64,000 nucleotides of DNA from Qipengyuania pelagi (GTDB lineage Bacteria > Pseudomonadota > Alphaproteobacteria > Sphingomonadales > Sphingomonadaceae), in NCBI RefSeq assembly GCF_009827295.1, contig NZ_WTYD01000001.1:806001-870000 (forward strand), in the 5' to 3' direction. The notes beneath the pieces were generated by a model, which saw nothing but the letters and a program-made list of their open reading frames with translations, had not been told where the DNA came from and did no database searches. The translations under genes and the position numbers were made by a program. The number at the start of each line of letters is the position of its first letter. Positions within the stretch are counted from its first letter, which is position 1. Positions 45,518 to 54,289 of this stretch are shown here, piece after piece.

Positions 45518-47095
45518 ATGATTTTCGACAGAGTGAAACCGCTCGACGCCATTCTGGCGACGGCGGAGAAAAAGGCGCTGCACCGGACACTGGGCGGCTT
45601 CCAATTGATGCTGTTCGGCATCGGCTGCATCATCGGGACGGGTATCTTCGTCCTGACTGCGGCGGGCGCGCAGAAGGCGGGGCCGGGGCTGATGCTCGCC
45701 TTCGCCATTGCGGGCGCGGTCTGCATCGTGGCGGCGCTGTGCTATGCCGAGGTTGCCTCGATGATCCCGGTGGCGGGATCGGCCTACACTTATAGCTACG
45801 CCTCGGTCGGCGAATTTCTCGCCTGGACGGTGGGCTGGGCGCTGATCCTTGAATACGCCGTCGCGGCCAGCGCGGTTTCGGTCGGCTGGTCGGGCTATTT
45901 CTCGGGCACGATCCTCAATGAATTTCTCGGCATAACCCTGCCGCCATGGCTCGCGGCGGGTCCGCTGGCACTGGGCGGCGCGCCGGGCGGCTTCATCAAC
46001 CTGCCGGCTCTCGTGATCGCCATGCTGGTCACCTGGCTGCTGATGATCGGCACCAGCGAAAGCGCCAAGGTCAATGCCGTGCTCGTCCTCATCAAGGTGA
46101 CGGCGCTGACCGCCTTCATCGTGCTGACACTGACCAGCGCGGATTTCGACATGGCGCGGTTCAACCCCTTCCTGCCCGCAGGCGTATTTGGCGGCTTCGG
46201 TTCGGGGCTCGGCGCGGTGGGCGCGGCGGCTACGATCTTCTTCGCTTACGTGGGCTTCGATGCGGTCTCGACCGCGGCGGAAGAAACCAAGAATCCGCAG
46301 CGCAACGTACCGATCGGCCTGATTGGATCGCTGCTGTTCTGCACCGTGTTCTATATCCTCGTCGCGGCGGGCGCGATCGGCACGATCGGTGGGCAGCCGA
46401 TCATGGGACCGGGTGGCATTCCCTTCCCGGCGGGGTCCGAAGAACTGGCGCGGCAATGCGCCCTGCCGGCCTATTCGGGTGCGCTGGTGTGTTCGGACGA
46501 GGCCTTGGCCCATGTCCTGCGCCAGATCGGTTTCTCGGGCATCGGCAACATGCTGGGGATCGCGGCCTTCCTCGCGCTGCCGTCGGTGATCCTGGTGCTG
46601 ATCTTCGCGCAGACCCGCATCTTCTTCGTGATGAGCCGCGACGGGCTGCTTCCCGAGCGGTTGAGCAGGGTGCATCCGAAATGGAAGACGCCCCATGTGG
46701 TCACCATGATCACTGGGTTGATAGTGGCGCTGGGCGCGGCGTTCATGCCGGTGGGGCTGCTTGCGGATTACGCCAATGCGGGCACGCTTTATGCCTTCTT
46801 CATGGTGGCCGTCGCCGCGATGGTGCTGCGCGTGAAGGACCCGCATCGCCATCGCAGCTTCCGTATGCCGATGGTATGGGTGGTGGCGCCGCTGACGGTT
46901 GCGGGTTGCCTGTTCCTCTATCTCAACCTCCCGCTGATCGCGATCCTCGTCCTGCCCGTATGGGGCGCGATCGGGCTGGTGGTCTATTTCGGCTACAGCC
47001 GCAGCCGCAGCCAGCTGGGCCGCGGCGTGGTCGAAGTGGTGGACGAGATCGGAGGCGAGGAGAAAATGGTGCCGATCGATCCGCCGACCGGGTGA
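45518..47095 (+). CDS. Amino acid permease (APC superfamily, CAT-like)
   Basis: A 525-residue permease with 12 or more helices. The APC signature is at the start: GIGCIIGTGIFVLTAAGAQ (~34-52), AEVASMIPVAGSAYTYSYAS, and helix 6 with FFAYVGFDAVSTAAEETKNP. Its N-terminal RTLGGFQLMLFGIG fits the cationic amino-acid transporter group. A strong terminator follows. The 114 bases before it hold no supported element. Confidence 0.91.
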   Translation: MIFDRVKPLDAILATAEKKALHRTLGGFQLMLFGIGCIIGTGIFVLTAAGAQKAGPGLMLAFAIAGAVCIVAALCYAEVASMIPVAGSAYTYSYASVGEFLAWTVGWALILEYAVAASAVSVGWSGYFSGTILNEFLGITLPPWLAAGPLALGGAPGGFINLPALVIAMLVTWLLMIGTSESAKVNAVLVLIKVTALTAFIVLTLTSADFDMARFNPFLPAGVFGGFGSGLGAVGAAATIFFAYVGFDAVSTAAEETKNPQRNVPIGLIGSLLFCTVFYILVAAGAIGTIGGQPIMGPGGIPFPAGSEELARQCALPAYSGALVCSDEALAHVLRQIGFSGIGNMLGIAAFLALPSVILVLIFAQTRIFFVMSRDGLLPERLSRVHPKWKTPHVVTMITGLIVALGAAFMPVGLLADYANAGTLYAFFMVAVAAMVLRVKDPHRHRSFRMPMVWVVAPLTVAGCLFLYLNLPLIAILVLPVWGAIGLVVYFGYSRSRSQLGRGVVEVVDEIGGEEKMVPIDPPTG

Positions 47096-47136
47096 TCGGC
47101 AGGCGATTCCATCGCCTACGAATACCGCCAACGAAA

Positions 47137-47162
47137 AAGGGCCGCCCGATGGGGCGGCCCTT
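47137..47162. terminator. Bidirectional Rho-independent terminator
   Basis: AAGGGCCGCCC and GGGCGGCCCTT are perfect arms around a four-base loop, preceded by an A-run so that it can work on both strands. It separates the convergent permease and PPOX-like genes. Confidence 0.88.
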
Positions 47163-47187
47163 ATCGTATCGATCGAATGAAAGACGT

Positions 47188-47673
47188 TTAGAGCGACGTC
47201 TGCTTGACGTGCTTTTCCTCGGCCTCGTCATGGACATACATGCCCAGCGCCATCTTCGCGACATTGAGCAGGCTCATGTCGCCGTCCCAGATTTCCGCCC
47301 TGCCGAGATCCATGCGCAGGAACACGATGTGGGGATCGTCCTTGCCGCCTTCGTACCAGGCTTCGACGAAATTGTTCCAGAACTGGTCGAAGCGTTCCTG
47401 GCTGGTCTCACGCACCAGATGCCCGTCGAAGCGGGCGAACATGTCGTGGCCCTTGCTTTGGAAGGTCGCCACAGCCGGGCCGCCATCCTTGAAACTGCTC
47501 TTGTCGTGCGTGAAGAACCAGATCGAGCTGTTGGCATCCTTGTCGAGCTGGGGGCTCATCGGGACCGCGCTGCTGCTGTCGTCGCGGTTCTGCAGGAACA
47601 GGAAGGAGGAATCGGCCAGGGCCTTCCAGAATTTGGTCTTGAGCTCGTCGGGATTGCCTTCTGCGTGCTTCAT
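47188..47673 (-). CDS. Pyridoxamine 5'-phosphate oxidase-like general stress protein
   Basis: A 161-residue split-barrel flavin-binding protein of the general-stress-protein-26 type. Visible: FWKALADSSFLFLQNRDD, SIWFFTHDKSSF and VFLRMDLGRAEIWDG. The ATG at 47673 gives the usual family length; the longer frame upstream runs into the LexA-box region. The role (flavin or F420-type redox) is not determined. It is divergent from imuA. Confidence 0.87.
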   Translation of the reverse strand: MKHAEGNPDELKTKFWKALADSSFLFLQNRDDSSSAVPMSPQLDKDANSSIWFFTHDKSSFKDGGPAVATFQSKGHDMFARFDGHLVRETSQERFDQFWNNFVEAWYEGGKDDPHIVFLRMDLGRAEIWDGDMSLLNVAKMALGMYVHDEAEEKHVKQTSL

Positions 47674-47816
47674 ATCGATGCGCTCCTTGTCGCGTGAGAG
47701 GTATGGCCGCGCCTTCGCGAAGGCGGGCGATTGTCTGGGGAACGGTCGAGCCGCGGGATGGTGCCCGGTTGGTTGTGGAGAGGTATCGGGGGCGGATTGC
47801 GAATCCGTGCGGCATG

Positions 47817-47846
47817 GAACATAAAGAGAACGAACGAGTCGTTCTC
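47817..47846 (+). promoter_or_regulatory. LexA (SOS) box upstream of imuA
   Basis: GAAC-N7-GAAC at 47817-47831 is the reverse complement of the alphaproteobacterial LexA box GTTC-N7-GTTC. A third GAAC follows at 47832-47835, and GAGAACGA (47826-47833) forms a perfect inverted repeat with TCGTTCTC (47839-47846). It lies ~45 bases before the chosen imuA start. Confidence 0.82.
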
Positions 47847-47873
47847 TCATCCCTCCTGCCTCTCTGGTGCCGT

Positions 47874-48665
47874 ATGCCGACCGAACCCTCTTCCGATACC
47901 GCAACCCGTCAGACCGCACCGCTCGATGTCGCGGATATCGGCTGCATGGTGGGCGCGGGGGCCCTAGGGCGCGAGCGGTCGTCGCGCTGGCGCCCCGGAT
48001 TGGCGGGGGAAGGGCAGGCGGCCCCCTGCCACAGCGAGATTTTCGCGCCCTCGGGTGACGGGAGCGGAGCGGCCGCCGCGCTGGCGCTCGCGCTCGACGA
48101 CTGGCGCCACACGTCCCGGCCCGAAGGGTGCGAGGCGGAAGATCGCCGCGCGGTCCTGTGGGTGCAGATGCGCGAGGCGGCGGGGCTCGTGGGCCGACCC
48201 TACCGCCCCGGCCTGCCCGAAGATGTGCGCCGCCGCGTGATCCACGTCCTCGCCGACACCCCCGAAGACGCGCTGTTCGCGCTCGAGGAAGGGGTGCGCT
48301 GCCGGGAAATCGCCTTCGTCATCGGCGAGATGCTGGGCAATCCGCGCGCGCTCGACTTCACCGCATCGCGCCGCCTGACGCTGGCGGCGGAGCGTCACGG
48401 AGTGCCGCTCTACCTCGTTCGGCTCGATGCGCGGCCCGACCTGTCCTCGGCGAGGATGCGCTGGAATGTCGCCTCCGCCCCGTCTCCCGAAGCGCGCTGG
48501 AACCCCCAGGCTCCCGGCACGCCCGCCTGGCACGCCGAACTGTTCCGCGCGCGCGGGCACCGTCCGGGCGAATGGATATTGGGCGATGGCGGGCGGCAGC
48601 TGCTGGCCAAATCCCTGCCGTCAGCTGCGCAAGAGTCCGAACAATCTTCGGTCGTCTCGGCATGA
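47874..48665 (+). CDS. imuA: ImuA, SOS mutasome accessory protein
   Basis: A ~263-residue RecA-like protein that works with ImuB and DnaE2 in error-prone translesion synthesis. Typical text: HSEIFAPSGDGSGAAAALAL, AVLWVQMREAAG and ERHGVPLYLVRLDA. The start at 47874 is chosen because the alternative ATG at 47814 abuts the LexA box. Only three bases separate its stop from imuB. Confidence 0.87.
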   Translation: MPTEPSSDTATRQTAPLDVADIGCMVGAGALGRERSSRWRPGLAGEGQAAPCHSEIFAPSGDGSGAAAALALALDDWRHTSRPEGCEAEDRRAVLWVQMREAAGLVGRPYRPGLPEDVRRRVIHVLADTPEDALFALEEGVRCREIAFVIGEMLGNPRALDFTASRRLTLAAERHGVPLYLVRLDARPDLSSARMRWNVASAPSPEARWNPQAPGTPAWHAELFRARGHRPGEWILGDGGRQLLAKSLPSAAQESEQSSVVSA

Positions 48666-48668
48666 TGG

Positions 48669-50249
48669 ATGCGAATGACGCGCCGTATCCTGTCCCTCTG
48701 GCTTCCGGCGCTGGCGATGGATCGCTGGCGCCTCGCGCATGTCGATGAACTTGGGGGCGAAGACGATACCCAGCCGCGGGTCCTGATTTCGGACACCGCG
48801 CATGGCCCCCGGATCGAGGCGGCGAACCGCGCTGGCGCCATGGCGGGCGCGCGCAGGGGCATGATGCTGGCCGATGCGCGGACCTTGTGCCCCGCACTGC
48901 TGACCGCTCCCGCCGATCCCGCGGGCAATCTCGCCTTCCTCGAACAGCTCGCGGTCTGGGCGATGCGCTGGGGGCCGTGGTCGGCGATGGATCCGCCCGA
49001 CGGGTTGCTGGTCGACGTCACCGCCGTGCCGCATCTGTTCGGGGGGGAGGGCGGGCTGCTGGACGACGTCCATGCCGGTTTCGCCCGCCGCAAGCTCGCC
49101 CTGCGCAGCGCCATCGCGCCGACCGCCGGCTCCGCCTGGGCCTGCGCGCATTACGGACGGGCGCGGACGATCGTGGACGGCTCCCGGAGCGATGACGCGA
49201 TCAGGCGCGCTCTGTCCGACCTTCCCGTCGCCGCCTTGCGGCTCGACGAGGATGTGCTCACCGTGCTGCGCCGCCTCGGCATCAAGCGCATCGGGCAACT
49301 CGACGCGATCGAGGAGGAGGGGGCCGGGCGCGATGCGATCCAGCGGCGATTCCGCAACCGCAGATCGCCCGCCGCCAATCCGCTGATCCGGCTCGACCAA
49401 TTGCTCGGCCGGATACCCGAACCGTTGCTGCCGGTCGTCCCCCAGCAGGCCCCGCTGGTGCAGCGCAGGCTGATGGAGCCGATCCGCCACCGCACTCTGC
49501 TCGACACCGTGCTCGACGATCTGGCGCTCGATATGGCACGCGAGCTGGAGGGCAAGGCGCTGGGCGCAAGGCGGCTCGAACTGGGCCTCTGGCGCGTCGA
49601 TGGCGAGGTCATCGTCCGCCGCCTCGAAATGGCTGCGGCGACGCGCGATCCCGCGCATATCTGCCGCCTGTTCGCCGCCCGGCTCGACGATGTGGATGCG
49701 GGGTTCGGGATCGAGATGCTGCGCCTGCGCGCCAGCTGGGCCGAGCCGCTGGCTCTGGCGCAGGGCGATATCGAGGCCGCCGCCGAAGCGCACGGCACCT
49801 CGCTATCGGCCTGTATCGACCGGCTGACCGTCAGGCTGGGGGCGGAGGCGGTTGCGCGCCCGGTGCCCTTCGCCAGTCATATTCCCGAACGCGCCCAGCG
49901 CTGGCATCCGCCACTGGAGCCCGAACCGAGTTCGCAAGGTCTCTTGGAATTCCATCACAGGCCTCTGAAATTGCTGGACAAGGCCGAGAAGATCGCCGTG
50001 CTCTACGCCACCCCGGATGGCTATCCCAAGCGCTTTCGCTGGCGCGGCGCGGTGCGCGAGGTGGCGCGGGTGGAGGGGCCGGAACGGATCGCACCCGAAT
50101 GGTGGCGCGAACGCGGCAGCGCGCGCCTGCGCGATTACTACCGGATCGAGGACGGGGCCGGATGCCGCTACTGGATCTACCGCCAGGGTCTGATCGGGGA
50201 TGGGCGCGGGGGGATGCCGGATTGGTATTTGCAAGGTCTGTGCGGGTGA
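48669..50249 (+). CDS. imuB: ImuB, Y-family polymerase-like mutasome scaffold
   Basis: A 526-residue inactive Y-family DNA polymerase homologue that links DnaE2 to the sliding clamp. N-terminal palm/finger region (ILSLWLPALAMDRWRL, MDPPDGLLVDVTAVPHLFGG) without the complete acidic catalytic set, then a little-finger part with VLRRLGIKRIGQLDAI and a C-terminal DUF6504-like tail (PKRFRWRGAVREVARVEGPE). Cotranscribed with imuA under LexA control. Confidence 0.92.
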   Translation: MRMTRRILSLWLPALAMDRWRLAHVDELGGEDDTQPRVLISDTAHGPRIEAANRAGAMAGARRGMMLADARTLCPALLTAPADPAGNLAFLEQLAVWAMRWGPWSAMDPPDGLLVDVTAVPHLFGGEGGLLDDVHAGFARRKLALRSAIAPTAGSAWACAHYGRARTIVDGSRSDDAIRRALSDLPVAALRLDEDVLTVLRRLGIKRIGQLDAIEEEGAGRDAIQRRFRNRRSPAANPLIRLDQLLGRIPEPLLPVVPQQAPLVQRRLMEPIRHRTLLDTVLDDLALDMARELEGKALGARRLELGLWRVDGEVIVRRLEMAAATRDPAHICRLFAARLDDVDAGFGIEMLRLRASWAEPLALAQGDIEAAAEAHGTSLSACIDRLTVRLGAEAVARPVPFASHIPERAQRWHPPLEPEPSSQGLLEFHHRPLKLLDKAEKIAVLYATPDGYPKRFRWRGAVREVARVEGPERIAPEWWRERGSARLRDYYRIEDGAGCRYWIYRQGLIGDGRGGMPDWYLQGLCG

Positions 50250-50294
50250 CGTCACGCCGCCATACATTCATGACGTCATCAAAAGGTACTGATC

Positions 50295-50328
50295 TAAAAA
50301 GAAAAAGCGCGCCCCGCAGGACGCGCCT
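50295..50328 (-). terminator. Rho-independent terminator of the alpha/beta hydrolase gene
   Basis: Read on the minus strand, AGGCGCGTCC-TGCG-GGGCGCGCT forms a hairpin followed by TTTTTCTTTTT. It ends the hydrolase transcript just before the convergent imuB end. Confidence 0.87.
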
Positions 50329-50355
50329 CGTTCTCTATCACGATCTTTGTCGCAA

Positions 50356-51228
50356 TCAGGCGGACGCGATCGTTCCGCCTTCGGCCATGGCCTTCCTGCT
50401 GCCCGCTCCGCCGAGAAATTCGAGCAGATCGTCGCCCAATCGCTCGGTCTGGGTCGCGAACACGGCGTGCGGTTCACCGTCATATTCGATCAGCGTCGCG
50501 CTCGGCACTTTCTCCGCGACCTGGCGCCCGGTGGCATCGATCGGCACGGTCTGGTCCTTGGTGCCGTGGATAACCAGCGTGGGCACGTCGAAGCTGGCAA
50601 GGTCGGGCCGGAAATCGGTGTTGGCGAACGCGCCCGCCGATTGCAGCGTCGCATACTGGCTTGCCATCATCGTGGTCATCCAGGCCCAGTGCTTCTCCTC
50701 GTCGCTGACCTTGGTGGACAGCACGCCGTCACCGTAGAAATCCTTGAAGAAACCGGTGAAGAAATGGCGGAAGTCCGTCTTCATCCCCTTGGTCATCTCG
50801 TCGAGAGTGGATTGCGGCACGCCATCGGGATTGTCATCGGTCTTGAGCATATAGGGGACGACCGAACTGACCAGCACCGCCGCACTCACGCCCTTGCCCT
50901 GATGGCGCGACATATAGCGCGCGATCTCGCCGCCACCCATCGAGAAGCCGACCAGAGCGACATCGTCATTCGCGCCGGTCTCCTTCATGACGTCGGCAAG
51001 ATCGTCGGAGAAAGTGTCGTAATCGTAGCCCTTGGGCGCATGATCCGAATGGCCGAAACCGCGCCGGTCATAGGCGATCGCGCGATAGCCGTTCTCGGCC
51101 AGCTTCATCATGATCGGATCCCAGCTATCGGCCGAAAGCGGCCAGCCATGGATCAGGACCACCGGGCGGCCTTCGCCGAGTTCTTTGTAACGCAGGCGCG
51201 TTCCGTCGCGGGTTGTGAGGTTGGGCAT
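50356..51228 (-). CDS. Alpha/beta hydrolase (non-haem peroxidase/esterase type)
   Basis: A 290-residue hydrolase. Nucleophile elbow GFSMGGGEIARY (~96-107), oxyanion region VVLIHGWPLSADSWDPI (~23-39), acid in VIHGTKDQTVP and catalytic His in GEPHAVF give the full triad. The closest family is the cofactor-free chloroperoxidase/arylesterase group. It lies inside the damage island but on the opposite strand, with its own terminator, and need not belong functionally. Confidence 0.87.
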   Translation of the reverse strand: MPNLTTRDGTRLRYKELGEGRPVVLIHGWPLSADSWDPIMMKLAENGYRAIAYDRRGFGHSDHAPKGYDYDTFSDDLADVMKETGANDDVALVGFSMGGGEIARYMSRHQGKGVSAAVLVSSVVPYMLKTDDNPDGVPQSTLDEMTKGMKTDFRHFFTGFFKDFYGDGVLSTKVSDEEKHWAWMTTMMASQYATLQSAGAFANTDFRPDLASFDVPTLVIHGTKDQTVPIDATGRQVAEKVPSATLIEYDGEPHAVFATQTERLGDDLLEFLGGAGSRKAMAEGGTIASA

Positions 51229-51341
51229 TCGTCGTCTCCTTGACTGGGGGTATGTCCAACCAACCGTCCTGAGAGGCTGCGCGTTCCATAAGGGACGGAA
51301 TTACCAATTTTTCCTGTGGGGACTAGGCAGAGCGTGATGCA

Positions 51342-51356
51342 GAACATATAAAGAAC
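51342..51356 (+). promoter_or_regulatory. LexA (SOS) box overlapping the promoter of the radical-SAM gene
   Basis: GAAC-ATATAAA-GAAC matches the alphaproteobacterial SOS box in reverse orientation and closely resembles the imuA box. The spacer includes TATAAA (51347-51352), a good -10 element. The ATG starts two bases after the box. Confidence 0.82.
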
Positions 51357-51358
51357 GA

Positions 51359-52606
51359 ATGGCTTCGCAGACCGTCCTCGAAAAGCTTGCGATTCTCGCC
51401 GATGCGGCGAAATACGATGCGTCCTGCGCGTCGTCCGGCACGGCGAAGAAGAACTCGCTGGGCTCGGCCAAGGGGATCGGATCGACCGAGGGGATGGGCA
51501 TCTGCCACGCCTATGCGCCGGATGGTCGCTGCATCTCGCTGCTCAAGATCCTGCTGACCAATCACTGCGTGTTCGACTGCCATTATTGCGTCAATCGCAA
51601 GAGCTCGAACGTGGCGCGAGCGCGCTTCACGCCGCAGGAGGTCGTGGACCTGACGCTGGCTTTCTATCGCCGCAATTATATCGAGGGGCTGTTCCTTTCC
51701 TCCGGCATCGTCAAGAATTCCAATCACACGATGGAACAGATCGTAGAAGTCGCGCGCATCCTGCGGGAAGAACACGACTTTCGCGGCTACATCCATTTGA
51801 AGACCATCCCCGAGGCGGATGCCGAGATCGTCCATCAGGCGGGTCTCTATGCCGATCGCGTGTCGATCAATGTCGAACTGCCGACCGATAGCGGCCTCAC
51901 GCGCCTGGCGCCCGACAAGGACGCACGCCAGATCGAAGGCGCGATGGGCAAGGTGAAGGCCGATCTCGTCGAGGCGAAGGATGCGAGGAAGCGGTTTCGT
52001 CACGCCCCGCGCTTCGCCCCGGCGGGACAGTCGACGCAGATGATCGTCGGCGCCGATGCCGCGACCGATGCGGACATCGTCGGCAAGGCGAGCAGGCTCT
52101 ACGACAATTTCCGCCTCCGCCGGGTCTATTACAGCGCGTTCAGCCCGATCCCCGACGCGAGCGCGGTGCTGCCCCTGAAGCGCCCGCCGCTGATCCGCGA
52201 GCACCGGCTCTACCAGTCCGACTGGCTGATGCGCTTCTATGGCTACAAACCCGCCGAGGTGATGCAGGCGACCGAGGCGGACGGGAATTTGCCGCTCGAT
52301 ATCGATCCCAAGCTCGCGTGGGCGCTGAAATTTCGCGACAGCTTCCCGGTCGACGTCAATCGCGCCAGCAAGGAACAGCTGCTGCGCGTACCTGGGCTGG
52401 GCGTGAAGGCGGTGCACAAGATCCTCGCCAGCCGTCGCCATCGCACGCTGCGCTTGGACGATGTGGCACGGCTGACGCTGTCGATCACCAAGGTGCGCCC
52501 GTTCATCTGCACGGTGGATTGGCGCCCCGTGATGCTGACCGATCGCGCGGACCTCAGGACCATGCTTGCGCCCAAGACCGAGCAGCTTGAGCTGTTCGCG
52601 GCATGA
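51359..52606 (+). CDS. Putative DNA modification/repair radical SAM protein (UDG-linked)
   Basis: A 415-residue radical-SAM enzyme of the family linked to UdgX-type genes (TIGR03916 kind). The [4Fe-4S] motif CVFDCHYC supplies Cys70, Cys74 and Cys77. The start KLAILADAAKYDASCASSG is characteristic and fixes the ATG at 51359, directly behind the LexA box. A helix-hairpin-helix DNA-binding motif sits near the C-terminus (LLRVPGLGVKAVHKILASRR). Its chemistry is not established; a role on damaged DNA is inferred. Confidence 0.87.
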   Translation: MASQTVLEKLAILADAAKYDASCASSGTAKKNSLGSAKGIGSTEGMGICHAYAPDGRCISLLKILLTNHCVFDCHYCVNRKSSNVARARFTPQEVVDLTLAFYRRNYIEGLFLSSGIVKNSNHTMEQIVEVARILREEHDFRGYIHLKTIPEADAEIVHQAGLYADRVSINVELPTDSGLTRLAPDKDARQIEGAMGKVKADLVEAKDARKRFRHAPRFAPAGQSTQMIVGADAATDADIVGKASRLYDNFRLRRVYYSAFSPIPDASAVLPLKRPPLIREHRLYQSDWLMRFYGYKPAEVMQATEADGNLPLDIDPKLAWALKFRDSFPVDVNRASKEQLLRVPGLGVKAVHKILASRRHRTLRLDDVARLTLSITKVRPFICTVDWRPVMLTDRADLRTMLAPKTEQLELFAA

Positions 52607-52617
52607 ACAGCGATTTT

Positions 52618-52817
52618 TCACGCGGAGGCGCGGAGGCGCGGAGAACAGGTTTTGCGCTCACAGAGGCACGGAGGCACGGAGGCGAAGTGTCTGCGGCGCA
52701 GCCGCACTCTATCGTTATGTTTTGTTTCAAGGCTGCCGCTACGCGGCAAAGCCCCCCTGTGCCTCCGTGCCTCTGTGAGCGCCTAAAAAGCTTCCGCGCC
52801 TCCGCACCTCCGCGTGA
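52618..52817. repeat. Nested palindromic repeat element, intergenic copy
   Basis: A 200-base element with two nested inverted repeats. Outer arms begin TCACGCGGAGGCGCGGAGG and end CACCTCCGCGTGA; inner arms are GCGCTCACAGAGGCACGGAG and its complement ending CCTCTGTGAGCGC. Both arms contain short tandem units. The ~70-base centre is unlike the other copy at 56978-57180 except for a small GC hairpin. It separates the radical-SAM gene from udgX. Confidence 0.85.
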
Positions 52818-52838
52818 ATCACTACTCCGGCGCGCTGC

Positions 52839-54275
52839 ATGACCGCGCTCCAGCAAGCCAAACTCGCGGCCCGTTACGTGGTCGAACTGCCCGAGCCTGA
52901 CGATTTCGAGTTCTGGCGCGAACGGGCGCGGGCGCTGGTGCAGTGCGAGGTGCCGCCCGACCGGATCGCCTGGGTGGAACCGGGCGGCAGCGGTGACCTG
53001 TTCGCGCATGGAGAACGGCGTAGTCCCATGCCGGAGCCGGATGCCAAGCCGGTTCGGGCGAACAAACGCTTCGTAAGCTTGGCGAAGAACGCCGCGCTTC
53101 ATTCCGACCCCGAACGCTTTGCGCTGCTCTATCGCCTGTTGTGGCGCCTCCAGGCGAACCCGCGCATGATGGAGGACAAGGCCGATCCCGATGTGCGCCG
53201 GATCGAGGAGCTCGACAAGAATGTCCGGCGGGACAGCCACAAGATGCACGCCTTCGTCCGCTTCCGTCTGGTGGAGGACGAGGAAACCGATGGCGAGCAC
53301 TACGTCGCCTGGTTCGAGCCCGAGCATCACATCCTGCGCGCCAATGCGGGCTTCTTCATGCGCCGTTTCGCCAATATGCGCTGGTCGATCCTGACGCCGC
53401 AGGGCAGTCTGCACTGGGACACGGAGACCATGCGCGAAGGCCCGCCCGCCGAACGCGCCGATGCGCCCGGCGGGGATCCGATGGAGGATCTCTGGCGCAC
53501 CTATTACGCATCCATCTTCAACCCCGCGCGTTTGAAGATCGGGGCCATGCTCAAGGAAATGCCCCGCAAATATTGGAAAAACATGCCCGAAGCCGCGCTC
53601 ATCCCCGAGCTGGTGGCGGGCGCGCAGAAGCGGGAGAGCACCATGGTCGAAGCGGGAACGCTCGAATTCGAGGAACGGCCGGAGACGCTGGCGGCCATCG
53701 ACAAGGCGATCCATGCCTGTCGCAAATGCCCGATCGGCGAACTCGATAATCAGGCGGTCATGGGTGAGGGCCCGCAGGACGCCGCTCTCATGATCGTGGG
53801 CGAACAGCCGGGCGATCAGGAAGATCAGTCGGGGCGACCCTTCGTGGGACCGGCGGGGCAATTGCTCGACGTCCATCTCGAAAAGGCGGGGATCGATCGC
53901 CAGGCAGCTTACGTCACCAATACCGTCAAGCATTTCAAATACGTCCAGCGCGGCAAGCGGCGGCTTCATCAGTCTCCGGGTGCGAAGGAGATCGATACCT
54001 GCCGCTGGTGGATCGAGAGCGAGCGCGCGATCGTGCAGCCGAAACTCGTGCTCGCCATGGGCGCCAGCGCGGCGCGCGGTATGCTGGGCAAGACGGTCAG
54101 CATCTCCAAGGCGCGCGGAAGCCCGATCGCGCTCGAGGATGGCAGCGAGCTGTGGATCACCGCGCACCCCTCCTATCTGCTTCGTCTCGATGGCCCGGCG
54201 CGCGAGGAACAGGCGCGCCTGTTCGACGCCGACCTCGCCGCGGTGAAGGAGCGGTTGGAGGAGCTGGTCGGGTGA
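52839..54275 (+). CDS. udgX: UdgX family uracil-DNA binding protein with N-terminal DUF4130 domain
   Basis: A 478-residue fusion. Residues ~1-240 are the DUF4130 domain of the UDG-linked group, and ~270-478 are a family-4-like uracil-DNA glycosylase of UdgX type, which forms a covalent bond to uracil-derived abasic sites. Visible: Cys294 and Cys297 (CRKC), Cys388 for the Fe-S cluster with His365 (VKHFKY) at the third position, GEQPGDQED (~321-329), the UdgX loop KRRLH with His377, and HPSYLLR. No good ribosome-binding site precedes the ATG; a palindromic repeat ends 21 bases upstream. Confidence 0.92.
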   Translation: MTALQQAKLAARYVVELPEPDDFEFWRERARALVQCEVPPDRIAWVEPGGSGDLFAHGERRSPMPEPDAKPVRANKRFVSLAKNAALHSDPERFALLYRLLWRLQANPRMMEDKADPDVRRIEELDKNVRRDSHKMHAFVRFRLVEDEETDGEHYVAWFEPEHHILRANAGFFMRRFANMRWSILTPQGSLHWDTETMREGPPAERADAPGGDPMEDLWRTYYASIFNPARLKIGAMLKEMPRKYWKNMPEAALIPELVAGAQKRESTMVEAGTLEFEERPETLAAIDKAIHACRKCPIGELDNQAVMGEGPQDAALMIVGEQPGDQEDQSGRPFVGPAGQLLDVHLEKAGIDRQAAYVTNTVKHFKYVQRGKRRLHQSPGAKEIDTCRWWIESERAIVQPKLVLAMGASAARGMLGKTVSISKARGSPIALEDGSELWITAHPSYLLRLDGPAREEQARLFDADLAAVKERLEELVG

Positions 54276-54289
54276 TCGATATGACTGTC

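Noticed and set aside
44660..47131. An 823-codon minus-strand open frame over the two transporters
   Set aside because: The plus-strand genes are clear NSS and APC transporters; the antisense text is Arg/His/Asp-rich filler typical of mirrored GC-rich coding DNA.
52618..52817. CRISPR array
   Set aside because: The tandem GGAGGCGC and GGCACGGA units are too short and contiguous, there are no spacers of regular length and no cas genes nearby.
52603..52842. Small plus-strand frame within the repeat before udgX
   Set aside because: It is made of the palindromic element itself and has no independent start signal; the element is better described as a repeat.
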